In this document: piece by piece, positions 1-6,003 of the stretch
How the letters are laid out: the number at the start of each line of letters is the position of its first letter
How positions within the stretch are numbered: position 1 is the stretch's first letter
Assembly (NCBI GenBank): GCA_002422225.1
Contig: DITX01000122.1
Coordinates: forward strand, 1-8,021
Length of the DNA stretch: 8,021 nt
DNA from: Gammaproteobacteria bacterium UBA6173
Lineage (GTDB): Bacteria; Pseudomonadota; Gammaproteobacteria; Pseudomonadales; Pseudohongiellaceae
Direction of reading: 5' to 3'
Program-made: the position numbers and the translations under genes
Notes under the pieces: model-generated
The model's input: only the letters and a program-made list of their open reading frames with translations
The model's database searches: none
Told to the model about the DNA's origin: nothing

Positions 1-83
1 GTAAACTCTGGCTGGGTAAAGTCAATCTGCCACTCACCCGCTAGTGAATTGATGTTTTTAAAACGGATACCAAGAATACGCAT
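1..83 (-). CDS. sbcC: Nuclease SbcCD subunit C, N-terminal fragment (cut by window edge)
   Basis: SbcC is the Rad50-like SMC-type ATPase subunit of SbcCD, which with SbcD cleaves hairpins and processes DNA ends in the cytoplasm. Only the first 27 codons are visible. They read MRILGIRFKNINSLAGEW and continue QIDFTQPEFT, which matches the typical SbcC/Rad50 start: a first beta strand, then a conserved K/R-N-hydrophobic-N-S-L motif and G-E-W, just before the Walker A region. The ATG at 83 lies only 2 nt after the sbcD stop codon (88-86), so the two genes are almost certainly co-transcribed and translationally coupled. The only ribosome-binding signal is a modest AGGG inside the end of sbcD. The Walker A, coiled coil and zinc hook are outside the window, so intactness cannot be judged. 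Confidence 0.88.
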   Translation of the reverse strand, partial: MRILGIRFKNINSLAGEWQIDFTQPEF

Positions 84-85
84 GC

Positions 86-1351
86 TTAATCCGCCCTGGC
101 ATCGTGTTCCTGCAACTGCGTCAGGATTTCCTGATAGGCATGCTGCAGGGCAGGGCGTTGTTCATCGGGAATGTCGTGAGCGAGCAGACAACGTTCAAAT
201 ACATCGTGAGGAGTCAGGTCATCCAATGTCTGTTCGGGCAGGTTGGTAGTTAAACTTTGCGTGCTGATTCGCTGATTTTTGATGCGTAAAATAGTGACCG
301 GACTTGTGCTATTGGTCTGTGCTCCAGTGATTACCGCTTCCAGTTTATCGCGCAGATCAGTCACTACTTCATCACCGGTATAAATCACTTCCACCCAGGT
401 TGATGTGGCGTCTTGTATCAAACTGCTCAACTCTGATTGCAGGCTGGGTAAATTGCCGCGCAACTGACGCAGACGCTGGAACGTGGGTATGGGGAGTATG
501 GACAATGTCGGTTTACGTGTTTCGAAAGTCAGTACACAGACTGATTTTTTTTGTAGCGCTTCACCAAAACCCATGGGCAGCGGTGAGCCGCAATAGCGTA
601 TGTGTTCATGACCACCGACGCACTGCGGTACATGAAGGTGACCCAGCGCAACGTAATCCAGCGTGTCAGGGAAAATACTCGCCCCGACATGAGCGAGTGA
701 TCCTACGTAGAGGGGGCGAACGCCATCGTCATCAGTCGTGCGGCCTCCTGCGGTAAACAAATGGCCCATGCCGATCATGGGCACAATCTGCTGCCCGGCG
801 TCAGTCAGTGATGACTGTATTTGGGTGGCATAAGCCGTGACGGCTGTGTAGTGATTTCGTATACCATCCAGGAGTTTCTGTTCCTTATCTTCGATAGATT
901 CTCCTGCCTCTGCGGTGCGAATATCACGGTCACGCAGGTAGGGCGTGGCACAGACGATGGCCAGCGGTTTATGGTCTTCGTCACGTAGCACAATCACTTC
1001 GTCTTCGATGGCATCAGTCTTTGCGCCGACCACATGCACATTTAATACTTTTAACAGCTCACGGGGTGCATTCAGAAACGTCGGAGAGTCGTGATTGCCG
1101 CCAATGATGACCACATGCTTGCAGCCGGTATCACTGATCTGTGTCAGAAAACGGTAGTACTGCTGCATGGCGCGGTTACTCGGCGTGCCCGTGTCAAACA
1201 CATCGCCGGCGATGAGCAGCACATCGATGTGCTGTTCCTGTAAGGTGTTGATCATCCAGGCCAGCAGGGCATCAAATTCTTCGTAGCGTTTCTGGCCGTA
1301 CAATGCGCGGCCGAGATGCCAGTCGGAGGTGTGCAGAATTTTTAAAGCCAT
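86..1351 (-). CDS. sbcD: Exonuclease/hairpin endonuclease subunit SbcD (Mre11-type phosphoesterase)
   Basis: SbcD is the Mn-dependent nuclease subunit of SbcCD. The 421-residue product (E. coli SbcD is about 400) carries the full calcineurin-like phosphoesterase motif series: D10-W-H12 in HTSDWHLG, G49-D50 in IAGDVFD, G-N86-H87-D88 in GGNHDSP, H197 in GMGHLF, and H238/H240 in ALGHLHVP. The C-terminal ~130 residues form the capping and SbcC-binding part. The ATG at 1351 is chosen because it begins MALKILHTSDWHLG, the usual family start, and has AAGGA at 1360-1364 with 8-nt spacing. An in-frame ATG at 1405 would add 18 unrelated residues and has no comparable ribosome-binding site. sbcC follows after 2 nt. 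The upstream neighbour on the same strand ends 66 nt away, so sbcDC may have its own promoter or be read through from it. All catalytic residues are present and the gene looks intact. Confidence 0.96.
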   Translation of the reverse strand: MALKILHTSDWHLGRALYGQKRYEEFDALLAWMINTLQEQHIDVLLIAGDVFDTGTPSNRAMQQYYRFLTQISDTGCKHVVIIGGNHDSPTFLNAPRELLKVLNVHVVGAKTDAIEDEVIVLRDEDHKPLAIVCATPYLRDRDIRTAEAGESIEDKEQKLLDGIRNHYTAVTAYATQIQSSLTDAGQQIVPMIGMGHLFTAGGRTTDDDGVRPLYVGSLAHVGASIFPDTLDYVALGHLHVPQCVGGHEHIRYCGSPLPMGFGEALQKKSVCVLTFETRKPTLSILPIPTFQRLRQLRGNLPSLQSELSSLIQDATSTWVEVIYTGDEVVTDLRDKLEAVITGAQTNSTSPVTILRIKNQRISTQSLTTNLPEQTLDDLTPHDVFERCLLAHDIPDEQRPALQHAYQEILTQLQEHDARAD

Positions 1352-1359
1352 GATGATCG

Positions 1360-1364
1360 TCCTT
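1360..1364 (-). promoter_or_regulatory. Ribosome binding site of sbcD
   Basis: On the minus strand AAGGA sits 8 nt before the ATG at 1351. It decides in favour of this start over the in-frame ATG at 1405. Confidence 0.7.
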
Positions 1365-1417
1365 GTACTATAAGCAAGATGATAGCAGCTTGAGTTTAAG
1401 AACATTGGTGTGATTAA

Positions 1418-2944
1418 TCATCGTTGGCATAACTCAAGTTTTGCAAGCACTGCGTCACGTGCTGCCGCCCGCGCAGCATTCCACTCACGCCAGTCGCTTG
1501 AAGTATAAGCAGATGCTGATGTTGCGGCCCAATGTGAAAATCGTGTTTCAGTGACAAAACAATTGACTCCAATTGCAATGACAAAAGGGACAACATCCGC
1601 GCCCAGTCTGTTCAGGTAGTCGATGTCAAGTGGTGATCCACTGTTACGCGCGTGTTCGATGTTTACTTGCGCGACGCGTGCAGCCGGATTAATGGCCGCC
1701 AGCAGTAAACAACAAGCCATGCTGCTGATCACCAAGCCCGCCAGAAAACCACGCGCATTGCCGCGCAAGACGGTTGCTGCAAACCACAAAAGACTGATGC
1801 TTAACCAGAGCATGATAGACAGAGCCACCAGGCGGGCCATGGTCAGACCAAACTGTTCCACGTAAAGATTCAAACGATAAACCGACGACACCAACATGAT
1901 CATGACGCAGGCGATCAGTACACCTCCCAGCTGACGAAACAGACCTTGATGACACTGCACAGACGCCAACGCAATCAACAATCCCATGGTCAGTGCAGCG
2001 ACAGTCAATAACTCAAAAAAGCCGCGACGGGCATAATCAGCCAGTGTCAGGCCACTGCGCACTTCGATCAGCTCACGTCCTCCAAACAGGTAGGACGCCT
2101 GCAATATCACAAACGTGACAAACAATAATGCCAGCGAACCCATCACAATGGCAGTTTCCGTTTTTCCAAGCTGCACGCGCAGCCCCGGCCATAACTGTTG
2201 ACTCTCATGTGTGACAGTCAAATCTGTTGATTGTGCGTGTTGTATCAAACTGCAGCTCAGTACGCCGGTTGCGATGACAATAAGAACAAGGTTGATCAGG
2301 GGCGCGGTGGGTGTTAGGTTGCTCATAAAACTGCCAACACGATCCAGTTGCTGGCTGAATACCGCATCTGCTGACGCAAACAACAGCGCAAAAACTAATA
2401 ACAAAGGGATGGCCAACATCAATCCGCGCAACACTGCGCTGATCTGGCTGCCTCCTTTCCAGCTTGATTTGATGAACATATCCAGTGCCGGGAAAATGCT
2501 CAGTAAGATTCGAGCCGGTAACTGCAAGGCGGAGTTGAACATTCGGGGTAGTGTTGCAGTGCGTAGCAGATCACCACGAGCCCGGTAAAAAATAATGCCC
2601 AAGCTCAATAACATCACCAGATACATCAACAACATGACTTGATCTGCATCGCGCAGCACGGCAAGCCATGCGGCACAAATGATGACGGTGGTCCAGATCA
2701 GTAATTCAACACGCCATGTTCTGTTTTGATGGCGATTTAGCCAGAGCACTGCGCCGCAGCTGAATACAGTCCAGAGGAACATGCCAAAACTCCCACCGAT
2801 TCTGTCCCAAACCAGCCAGTGCAATAACAATCCACTGACTGTGCCCAGCGCCAGCAAATGGGTGGCCGTCTTCACCTGTTCGGGAGTGTGGGTCTGTTCA
2901 CGCTCTGATGTTTGTTTTGTGTCGTGATGCTGAGTGATGTCCAT
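1418..2944 (-). CDS. DUF4173 family polytopic membrane protein
   Basis: This 508-residue inner-membrane protein has no known biochemical function. It resembles the DUF4153/DUF4173 group through several traits: the helix LLLVFALLFASADAVFSQ (about 181-198), the segment LADYARRGFFELLTV (about 301-315), YRLNLYVEQFGLTMARL (about 356-372) and a late NIEHARNSG..LDIDYLNRLGADVVP segment (about 428-453). A polar N-terminus of about 25 residues precedes roughly ten to twelve hydrophobic segments, including about 27-46, 51-69, 79-97, 102-120, 172-190, 214-232, 264-283, 306-327, 338-354, 367-391 and 399-417. The C-terminal tail is soluble and rich in Trp and Ala. The ATG at 2944 has AAGGAG at 2952-2957 with 7-nt spacing and follows the regulator stop by 4 nt, so it is the last gene of a three-gene operon. 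Family membership is fairly sure; the role is not known, and control of an envelope process is only suggested by context. Confidence 0.85.
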   Translation of the reverse strand: MDITQHHDTKQTSEREQTHTPEQVKTATHLLALGTVSGLLLHWLVWDRIGGSFGMFLWTVFSCGAVLWLNRHQNRTWRVELLIWTTVIICAAWLAVLRDADQVMLLMYLVMLLSLGIIFYRARGDLLRTATLPRMFNSALQLPARILLSIFPALDMFIKSSWKGGSQISAVLRGLMLAIPLLLVFALLFASADAVFSQQLDRVGSFMSNLTPTAPLINLVLIVIATGVLSCSLIQHAQSTDLTVTHESQQLWPGLRVQLGKTETAIVMGSLALLFVTFVILQASYLFGGRELIEVRSGLTLADYARRGFFELLTVAALTMGLLIALASVQCHQGLFRQLGGVLIACVMIMLVSSVYRLNLYVEQFGLTMARLVALSIMLWLSISLLWFAATVLRGNARGFLAGLVISSMACCLLLAAINPAARVAQVNIEHARNSGSPLDIDYLNRLGADVVPFVIAIGVNCFVTETRFSHWAATSASAYTSSDWREWNAARAAARDAVLAKLELCQR

Positions 2945-2948
2945 GTAA

Positions 2949-3338
2949 TTACTCCTTGTTGACGGGTTTCATGGTTTTTATCAAGGCTTCCATATGTGCG
3001 ACATAACGCTGCAGTGCCGTGCGACCAGCCGCTGTCAATGCAAAATCTGTGCGAGGAGTGCGGCCTACAAAACTTTTCTGGCAGCTGATGTAACCGGCTT
3101 CTTCCAGTTTGCGGGCCTGAACGCTGAGGTTGCCGTCAGACATGTGTAGCAATTCTTTGAGTTCACTAAAACTCAGGCTGGGATGTGCGGCAAGCGCGCT
3201 GATCAATGACAGTCGGGTGCGCTCATGGATCAGATTGTCCAGACCTTCTACGCTCGTGCCGGGTTTAGGTTTGCTTACCGCTGCGGCAAACTCCGCGTCA
3301 TTGGCATCAACCCGTTGCTGTGTTTTTTTAACCGCCAT
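2949..3338 (-). CDS. Winged-helix DNA-binding regulator (HTH_34/MarR-like)
   Basis: This is a 129-residue transcriptional regulator. Residues 36-118 read as a single winged-helix domain of the PF13601 (HTH_34) type: LIHERTRLSLISAL (helix 1), SLSFSELKELL (helix 2), then SDGNLSVQARKLEEAGYI (recognition helix, about 67-84), a basic wing around KSFVGRTPRT (88-97), and a final helix with LTAAGRTALQRYVAHMEAL. The N-terminal 35 residues are charged, probably disordered, and longer than usual for this compact family. No metal-binding or ligand domain is visible, so the signal is unknown. The ATG at 3338 has GGAGG at 3343-3347 with a short 4-nt spacing and overlaps the upstream gene by 11 nt, suggesting translational coupling. 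Being encoded between two membrane proteins and near a palindrome in the divergent promoter region, it is probably an autoregulator of this operon (inference). Confidence 0.88.
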   Translation of the reverse strand: MAVKKTQQRVDANDAEFAAAVSKPKPGTSVEGLDNLIHERTRLSLISALAAHPSLSFSELKELLHMSDGNLSVQARKLEEAGYISCQKSFVGRTPRTDFALTAAGRTALQRYVAHMEALIKTMKPVNKE

Positions 3339-3951
3339 AATGCCTCCAGATCACCATGCCAAACACAATATGCAGACCACCAAAACCTAATGCCATCAAC
3401 CAGTCTGGCGGAATTGGCGATAGCAGAGCGAGGGCCCCGAGCACCATAAACATCGCACCCATGACGGGTAGTATTCGAATGGACCACGCACCAGCGGTGA
3501 TGACGGCCGCGCCATACAGGCTCAACCAAACGCCCGGCAACAGTGTGATGAGTTGCTCGCGATAGAACACCAGTGATAAGAGGGCGCCTGCCAGCATTGT
3601 AGGTAAAAATGCCGACACCAGTTTTTTCAGGGTGATCAGGCGCAGCGAACGCCCCTGCTGTTGTGTCTTGAGCCAGGTAAAACTGGACGCCAGCGTCGTG
3701 GCCAGTGCCAGTTCACCCATCCAGATTGCAAACCAGGTCTCAGGGTCTTGTTGCTGGGCAGCAAACCATGCTGCCAGCAGGGCCGTGATACCGGTCAATG
3801 TGTAGCCAGTGCCTGACAGGCCCGTAAATACGGCGGCATTCTCCATGGTTGACCGGATAAAGCGCAGGTTGTCCTCTGCGCGCTCAGCCAGACTGATGGG
3901 TTCTGAGCCTTGAATATCGGGCGGCAACCTAGTTTTGGAAGGGGTTGGCAC
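3328..3951 (-). CDS. Six-helix membrane protein of unknown function, first gene of regulator operon
   Basis: I do not recognise a named family. The 207-residue product has a soluble N-terminus of about 43 residues with an amphipathic stretch SLAERAEDNLRFIRSTMENA (20-39). It is followed by six likely transmembrane helices at about 44-65, 72-93, 109-130, 138-157, 160-180 and 184-203, with a basic loop (RSLRLITLKK) before helix 3. The D-N-L-R-F-I-R-x-T-M-E pattern followed by a short Gly-rich turn resembles uncharacterised membrane proteins often found beside small winged-helix regulators (recollection, not searched). The start is a GTG at 3951, with AAAGGA at 3961-3966 and 9-nt spacing; no in-frame ATG lies before residue 36. 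Its stop codon lies inside the regulator gene (11-nt overlap). It might sense or relay a membrane signal to the regulator, but nothing in the sequence proves this. Confidence 0.8.
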   Translation of the reverse strand: MPTPSKTRLPPDIQGSEPISLAERAEDNLRFIRSTMENAAVFTGLSGTGYTLTGITALLAAWFAAQQQDPETWFAIWMGELALATTLASSFTWLKTQQQGRSLRLITLKKLVSAFLPTMLAGALLSLVFYREQLITLLPGVWLSLYGAAVITAGAWSIRILPVMGAMFMVLGALALLSPIPPDWLMALGFGGLHIVFGMVIWRHYGG

Positions 3952-3980
3952 GGTGTTTTGTCCTTTGGCGGCTATGAATG

Positions 3981-3990
3981 AAAGTACTTT
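3981..3990. promoter_or_regulatory. Perfect 10-bp palindrome overlapping the candidate operator
   Basis: AAAGTACTTT is self-complementary and shares its right half (ACTTT, 3986-3990) with the left arm of the 17-bp dyad. The region therefore holds three consecutive AAAGT/ACTTT half-sites at 3981-3985, 3986-3990 and 3998-4002. This arrangement would permit alternative or cooperative occupancy by a dimeric regulator. Confidence 0.45.
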
Positions 3991-4002
3991 ATGTCATAAA
4001 GT
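3986..4002. promoter_or_regulatory. Perfect 17-bp inverted repeat, candidate operator
   Basis: ACTTTATG-T-CATAAAGT is a perfect 8-1-8 dyad. It is in the only sizeable divergent intergenic region, between two operons, one of which encodes a winged-helix regulator. Dyads of this size and symmetry suit dimeric winged-helix proteins. By rough counting, an 8-bp perfect arm with a short spacer is unlikely to occur by chance in a 136-bp gap. The assignment to the neighbouring regulator is inference. Confidence 0.6.
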
Positions 4003-4087
4003 CAAAAAATGAAAGCCTGATTTGCATCACTCACGCTACACTCATTGCTTTTGTGCTTCTCTGGTTTACCGGAAAGGGAAATGTTGC

Positions 4088-5011
4088 ATGCAGGCAAAGA
4101 TAGATCAGGCGCTGACAGAAATTGGTTCAGTTGTATTGGGAAAGGATCAACAGATCAGATTGGCTTTATGTTGTCTGCTCTCTGGTGGTCATCTGCTGAT
4201 CGAGGACTTGCCTGGTATGGGAAAAACTACCTTGGCGCACTCGCTGGCAAAAGTGTTTGGTCTGGCGTTCAGACGTGTTCAATTCACCAGTGATTTGTTG
4301 CCCGCAGATATCCTCGGCATGTCTGTTTACGAGACTGCCACGGGCAGTTTTGTTTTTCATGAAGGTCCGGTGTTTTGTCAGCTGCTTCTGGCAGATGAAA
4401 TCAATCGCGCTACACCCAAAACCCAGAGTGCCTTGTTGGAAGCCATGGAAGAGGCGCAGGTCACCATCGAAGGGCAAACCAGAGCGTTGCCAATACCGTT
4501 TTTTGTGATTGCGACACAAAACCCAGTCAGTCTGGCAGGGACATATCCCTTGCCTGAATCGCAGTCTGACCGTTTCTTGATGCGATTAACGCTGGGATAT
4601 CCGGACCCTGCTGCCGAACGCATATTGCTTGAGCGCGCGGAACAGCGCAGTTCTCTGGTCAATGTCCGGCAGTGTTTCGAAGCGGCTGAACTGGCTGACT
4701 GGCGGGCATTGGCCACCGGCGTCAAATGCAGTGCCTACCTGCTGGATTACGTACAGCGCTTGATTGCCTGTACCCGTGACAATGAGCGGTTTTTGGCAGG
4801 GCTGTCACCGCGTGGAGGGATCGCATTGATCAGGGCCGCTAAAACATTTGCCCTGATGTCCGGCCGTGATCATGTCATTCCCGAAGATGTGCAGGCTATT
4901 TTCCCATCAGTCGCCGAACACCGTTTGCAAGCCAGAAGTATCACTCATCGTCAATCAGGTGAAACAGCAAGTCAGTGGATACTCAATACCGTCGACGTTT
5001 TCTCAGCTTGA
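4088..5011 (+). CDS. MoxR-type AAA+ ATPase
   Basis: MoxR ATPases are cytoplasmic chaperone-like AAA+ proteins thought to assist maturation or assembly of partner proteins, usually encoded next to DUF58 proteins. The 307-residue product has a complete set of motifs: Walker A in EDLPGMGKTT (39-48), Walker B in LLLADEINRA (99-108), sensor 1 around N145 in ATQNP, an arginine finger in ESQSDRF (R162), and sensor 2 in GLSPRGG (238-244). The C-terminal helical lid ends near residue 300. The ATG at 4088 is preferred: it has AAAGGGA at 4073-4079, and MQAKIDQALTEI fits the family's N-terminal helix. A TTG at 4022 would add 22 Cys- and His-rich residues of no family character. It is the first gene of a three-gene operon and overlaps the DUF58 gene by 37 nt. 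Which MoxR subfamily it belongs to would need a tree; gene order matches the TgpA-associated type. Confidence 0.95.
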   Translation: MQAKIDQALTEIGSVVLGKDQQIRLALCCLLSGGHLLIEDLPGMGKTTLAHSLAKVFGLAFRRVQFTSDLLPADILGMSVYETATGSFVFHEGPVFCQLLLADEINRATPKTQSALLEAMEEAQVTIEGQTRALPIPFFVIATQNPVSLAGTYPLPESQSDRFLMRLTLGYPDPAAERILLERAEQRSSLVNVRQCFEAAELADWRALATGVKCSAYLLDYVQRLIACTRDNERFLAGLSPRGGIALIRAAKTFALMSGRDHVIPEDVQAIFPSVAEHRLQARSITHRQSGETASQWILNTVDVFSA

Positions 5012-6003
5012 TTCAACAGCGCATTGAACGCTGGCATCTGGACTGGTTGTCCCGGCGGGCGCCTGCGCAGGCATTGGTGAGACTGGGCGGCCGTAACATT
5101 TACATTTTGCCGACGGGGCAGGGTTTGTTATTTGTTATCACGTCGGTCGTGGTGTTTGTGGCAGCCATCAATTACGCACTGAGCCTGGCGTTTGCGCTGT
5201 CCTTTTTGATGACAGGGGTTTTTCTGCTGACTCTGGTGCATACCTTTATGAACCTGCAAGGTGTCACACTGCGTGGTCATGGTGCAGAGGCGTGTTTTGC
5301 CGGCGACAGTGCCGTGTTCAAAATCATTGTGCAGCGAGACGATAAACGTATCCGCGAAGCGATTCATGTGGGGGTGGCTGAGACGGCCCGTCACCCAAAA
5401 ACAGATAATAAATCGTCTGCCAAAAGTCCGTACATCAGTCAGATTGCAAATCTGAATCACAGCCCCACTACCGAGGTTTTTCTGGCGGTAACAGCCCTCA
5501 AACGCGGACTGTTTGAAGCCCCGCGCTTAATGGTTAAAACCGCTTACCCCTTGGGGCTGTGGGAGGCTTGGTCGCGACCGGATCTTGCTATGCGTTGTCT
5601 GGTCTATCCGCGGCCACAGGCGTGTGAGTTGCCCGCATCCTCGGGCGCTGGAGACAGCGCTGACAACTTGGCCAGCGTCCCCGGAAGTGAAGACTTCTAT
5701 GGCCTGCGTAACTATCAACCGGGGGATTCCAGGCGTCAGATTGCCTGGAAAACGCTGGCGCGCGGCCAAGGCTTAAAAACCAAACAATTTGTTGATCCCT
5801 GTGATTTCAACCTGATGCTCGACTGGACACAGTTTTCGGGGCTTGATTTGGAAACCCGTCTTTCTTGCCTGTGTTATCAGGTATTGCAACTGTCAGCGCG
5901 CGATGTTGACTTTGGTCTGCGCCTGCCTGACCAGGAGTTTACGCCTGATCGTGGAGAAGAACATCGTCGCAAGCTACTGGAGGCGCTAGCGTTATGGTCG
6001 TAA
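4975..6003 (+). CDS. DUF58 domain membrane protein, MoxR partner
   Basis: The 342-residue product has a basic cytosolic N-terminus (about 1-46), two adjacent transmembrane helices (about 49-66 and 68-91), a beta-rich middle part, and the DUF58 signature at about 236-271. That signature includes GSEDFYGLRNYQPGDSRRQ and IAWKTLARGQGLKTKQF, matching the family's E-F-x-x-L-R-x-Y-x-x-G-D-x-x-R-x-I-x-W-x-x-x-A-R pattern. YPLGLWEAW at 191-199 is also typical. DUF58 proteins pair with MoxR ATPases and are probable clients or regulators; no enzymatic activity is established. The start is uncertain: no ATG occurs before the membrane helices. The GTG at 4975, 13 nt after an AGGTG, is the longest option. 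A TTG at 5008 would overlap the moxR stop but has no visible Shine-Dalgarno. Translation probably depends on coupling to moxR. It overlaps the next gene by 10 nt. Confidence 0.93.
   Translation: MDTQYRRRFLSLIQQRIERWHLDWLSRRAPAQALVRLGGRNIYILPTGQGLLFVITSVVVFVAAINYALSLAFALSFLMTGVFLLTLVHTFMNLQGVTLRGHGAEACFAGDSAVFKIIVQRDDKRIREAIHVGVAETARHPKTDNKSSAKSPYISQIANLNHSPTTEVFLAVTALKRGLFEAPRLMVKTAYPLGLWEAWSRPDLAMRCLVYPRPQACELPASSGAGDSADNLASVPGSEDFYGLRNYQPGDSRRQIAWKTLARGQGLKTKQFVDPCDFNLMLDWTQFSGLDLETRLSCLCYQVLQLSARDVDFGLRLPDQEFTPDRGEEHRRKLLEALALWS
5979..5983 (+). promoter_or_regulatory. Ribosome binding site of the transglutaminase gene
   Basis: GGAGG lies inside the end of the DUF58 gene, 10 nt before the ATG at 5994. 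It supports that start and a coupled reading of the two overlapping genes. Confidence 0.6.

Larger units (their letters stand above)
3978..4005 (-). promoter_or_regulatory. Candidate promoter of the membrane protein–regulator–DUF4173 operon
   Basis: Read on the minus strand, TTGACT (4005-4000, 5/6 to the -35 consensus) is followed by a 16-nt spacer and TTTCAT (3983-3978, 4/6 to the -10 consensus). Transcription would start near 3971, leaving about 20 nt of leader before the GTG at 3951 with its AAAGGA. The inverted repeat at 3986-4002 fills the spacer and touches the -35 box, a position suited to repression. Confidence 0.45.
3977..4015 (+). repeat. Short direct repeat flanking the dyad
   Basis: AATGAAAG occurs at 3977-3984 and again at 4008-4015, 31 nt (about three helical turns) apart, on either side of the 17-bp dyad. 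The first copy overlaps the proposed -10 box of the minus-strand operon. It could be an additional protein-binding element, or a chance match in an A-rich stretch. Confidence 0.3.

Noticed and set aside
1367..1372. TATAGT (minus strand), a good -10 match upstream of sbcD
   Set aside because: Transcription would begin around 1360, inside the ribosome-binding site of sbcD, and no -35 box is present at the right distance. It is probably a chance match.
86..1405. Longer sbcD reading starting at ATG 1405
   Set aside because: The extra 18 residues do not resemble the family, there is no good ribosome-binding site, and MALKILHTSDWHLG at 1351 is the typical SbcD start.
1389..1438. 8-bp inverted repeat CTTGAGTT/AACTCAAG spanning the end of the DUF4173 gene and the gap before sbcD
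   Set aside because: The loop is 34 nt, the stem is AT-rich and no T run follows on either strand, so it does not look like a terminator.
2211..2588. Plus-strand open frame of 125 codons opposite the DUF4173 gene, and similar antisense frames elsewhere
   Set aside because: They lie opposite or within well-supported genes, show no domain-like composition and lack ribosome-binding sites; they are shadows.
4014..4042. Possible plus-strand promoter for moxR with TACACT at 4037-4042
   Set aside because: The -10 match is fair, but no -35-like hexamer occurs 16-18 nt upstream. TTGCAT at 4022-4027 pairs with no acceptable -10. The moxR promoter could not be assigned.
5439..5455. Perfect 7-3-7 inverted repeat TCAGATT-GCA-AATCTGA inside the DUF58 gene
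   Set aside because: Several such 7-bp arms are expected by chance in 8 kb, and it lies within a coding region with no promoter context.
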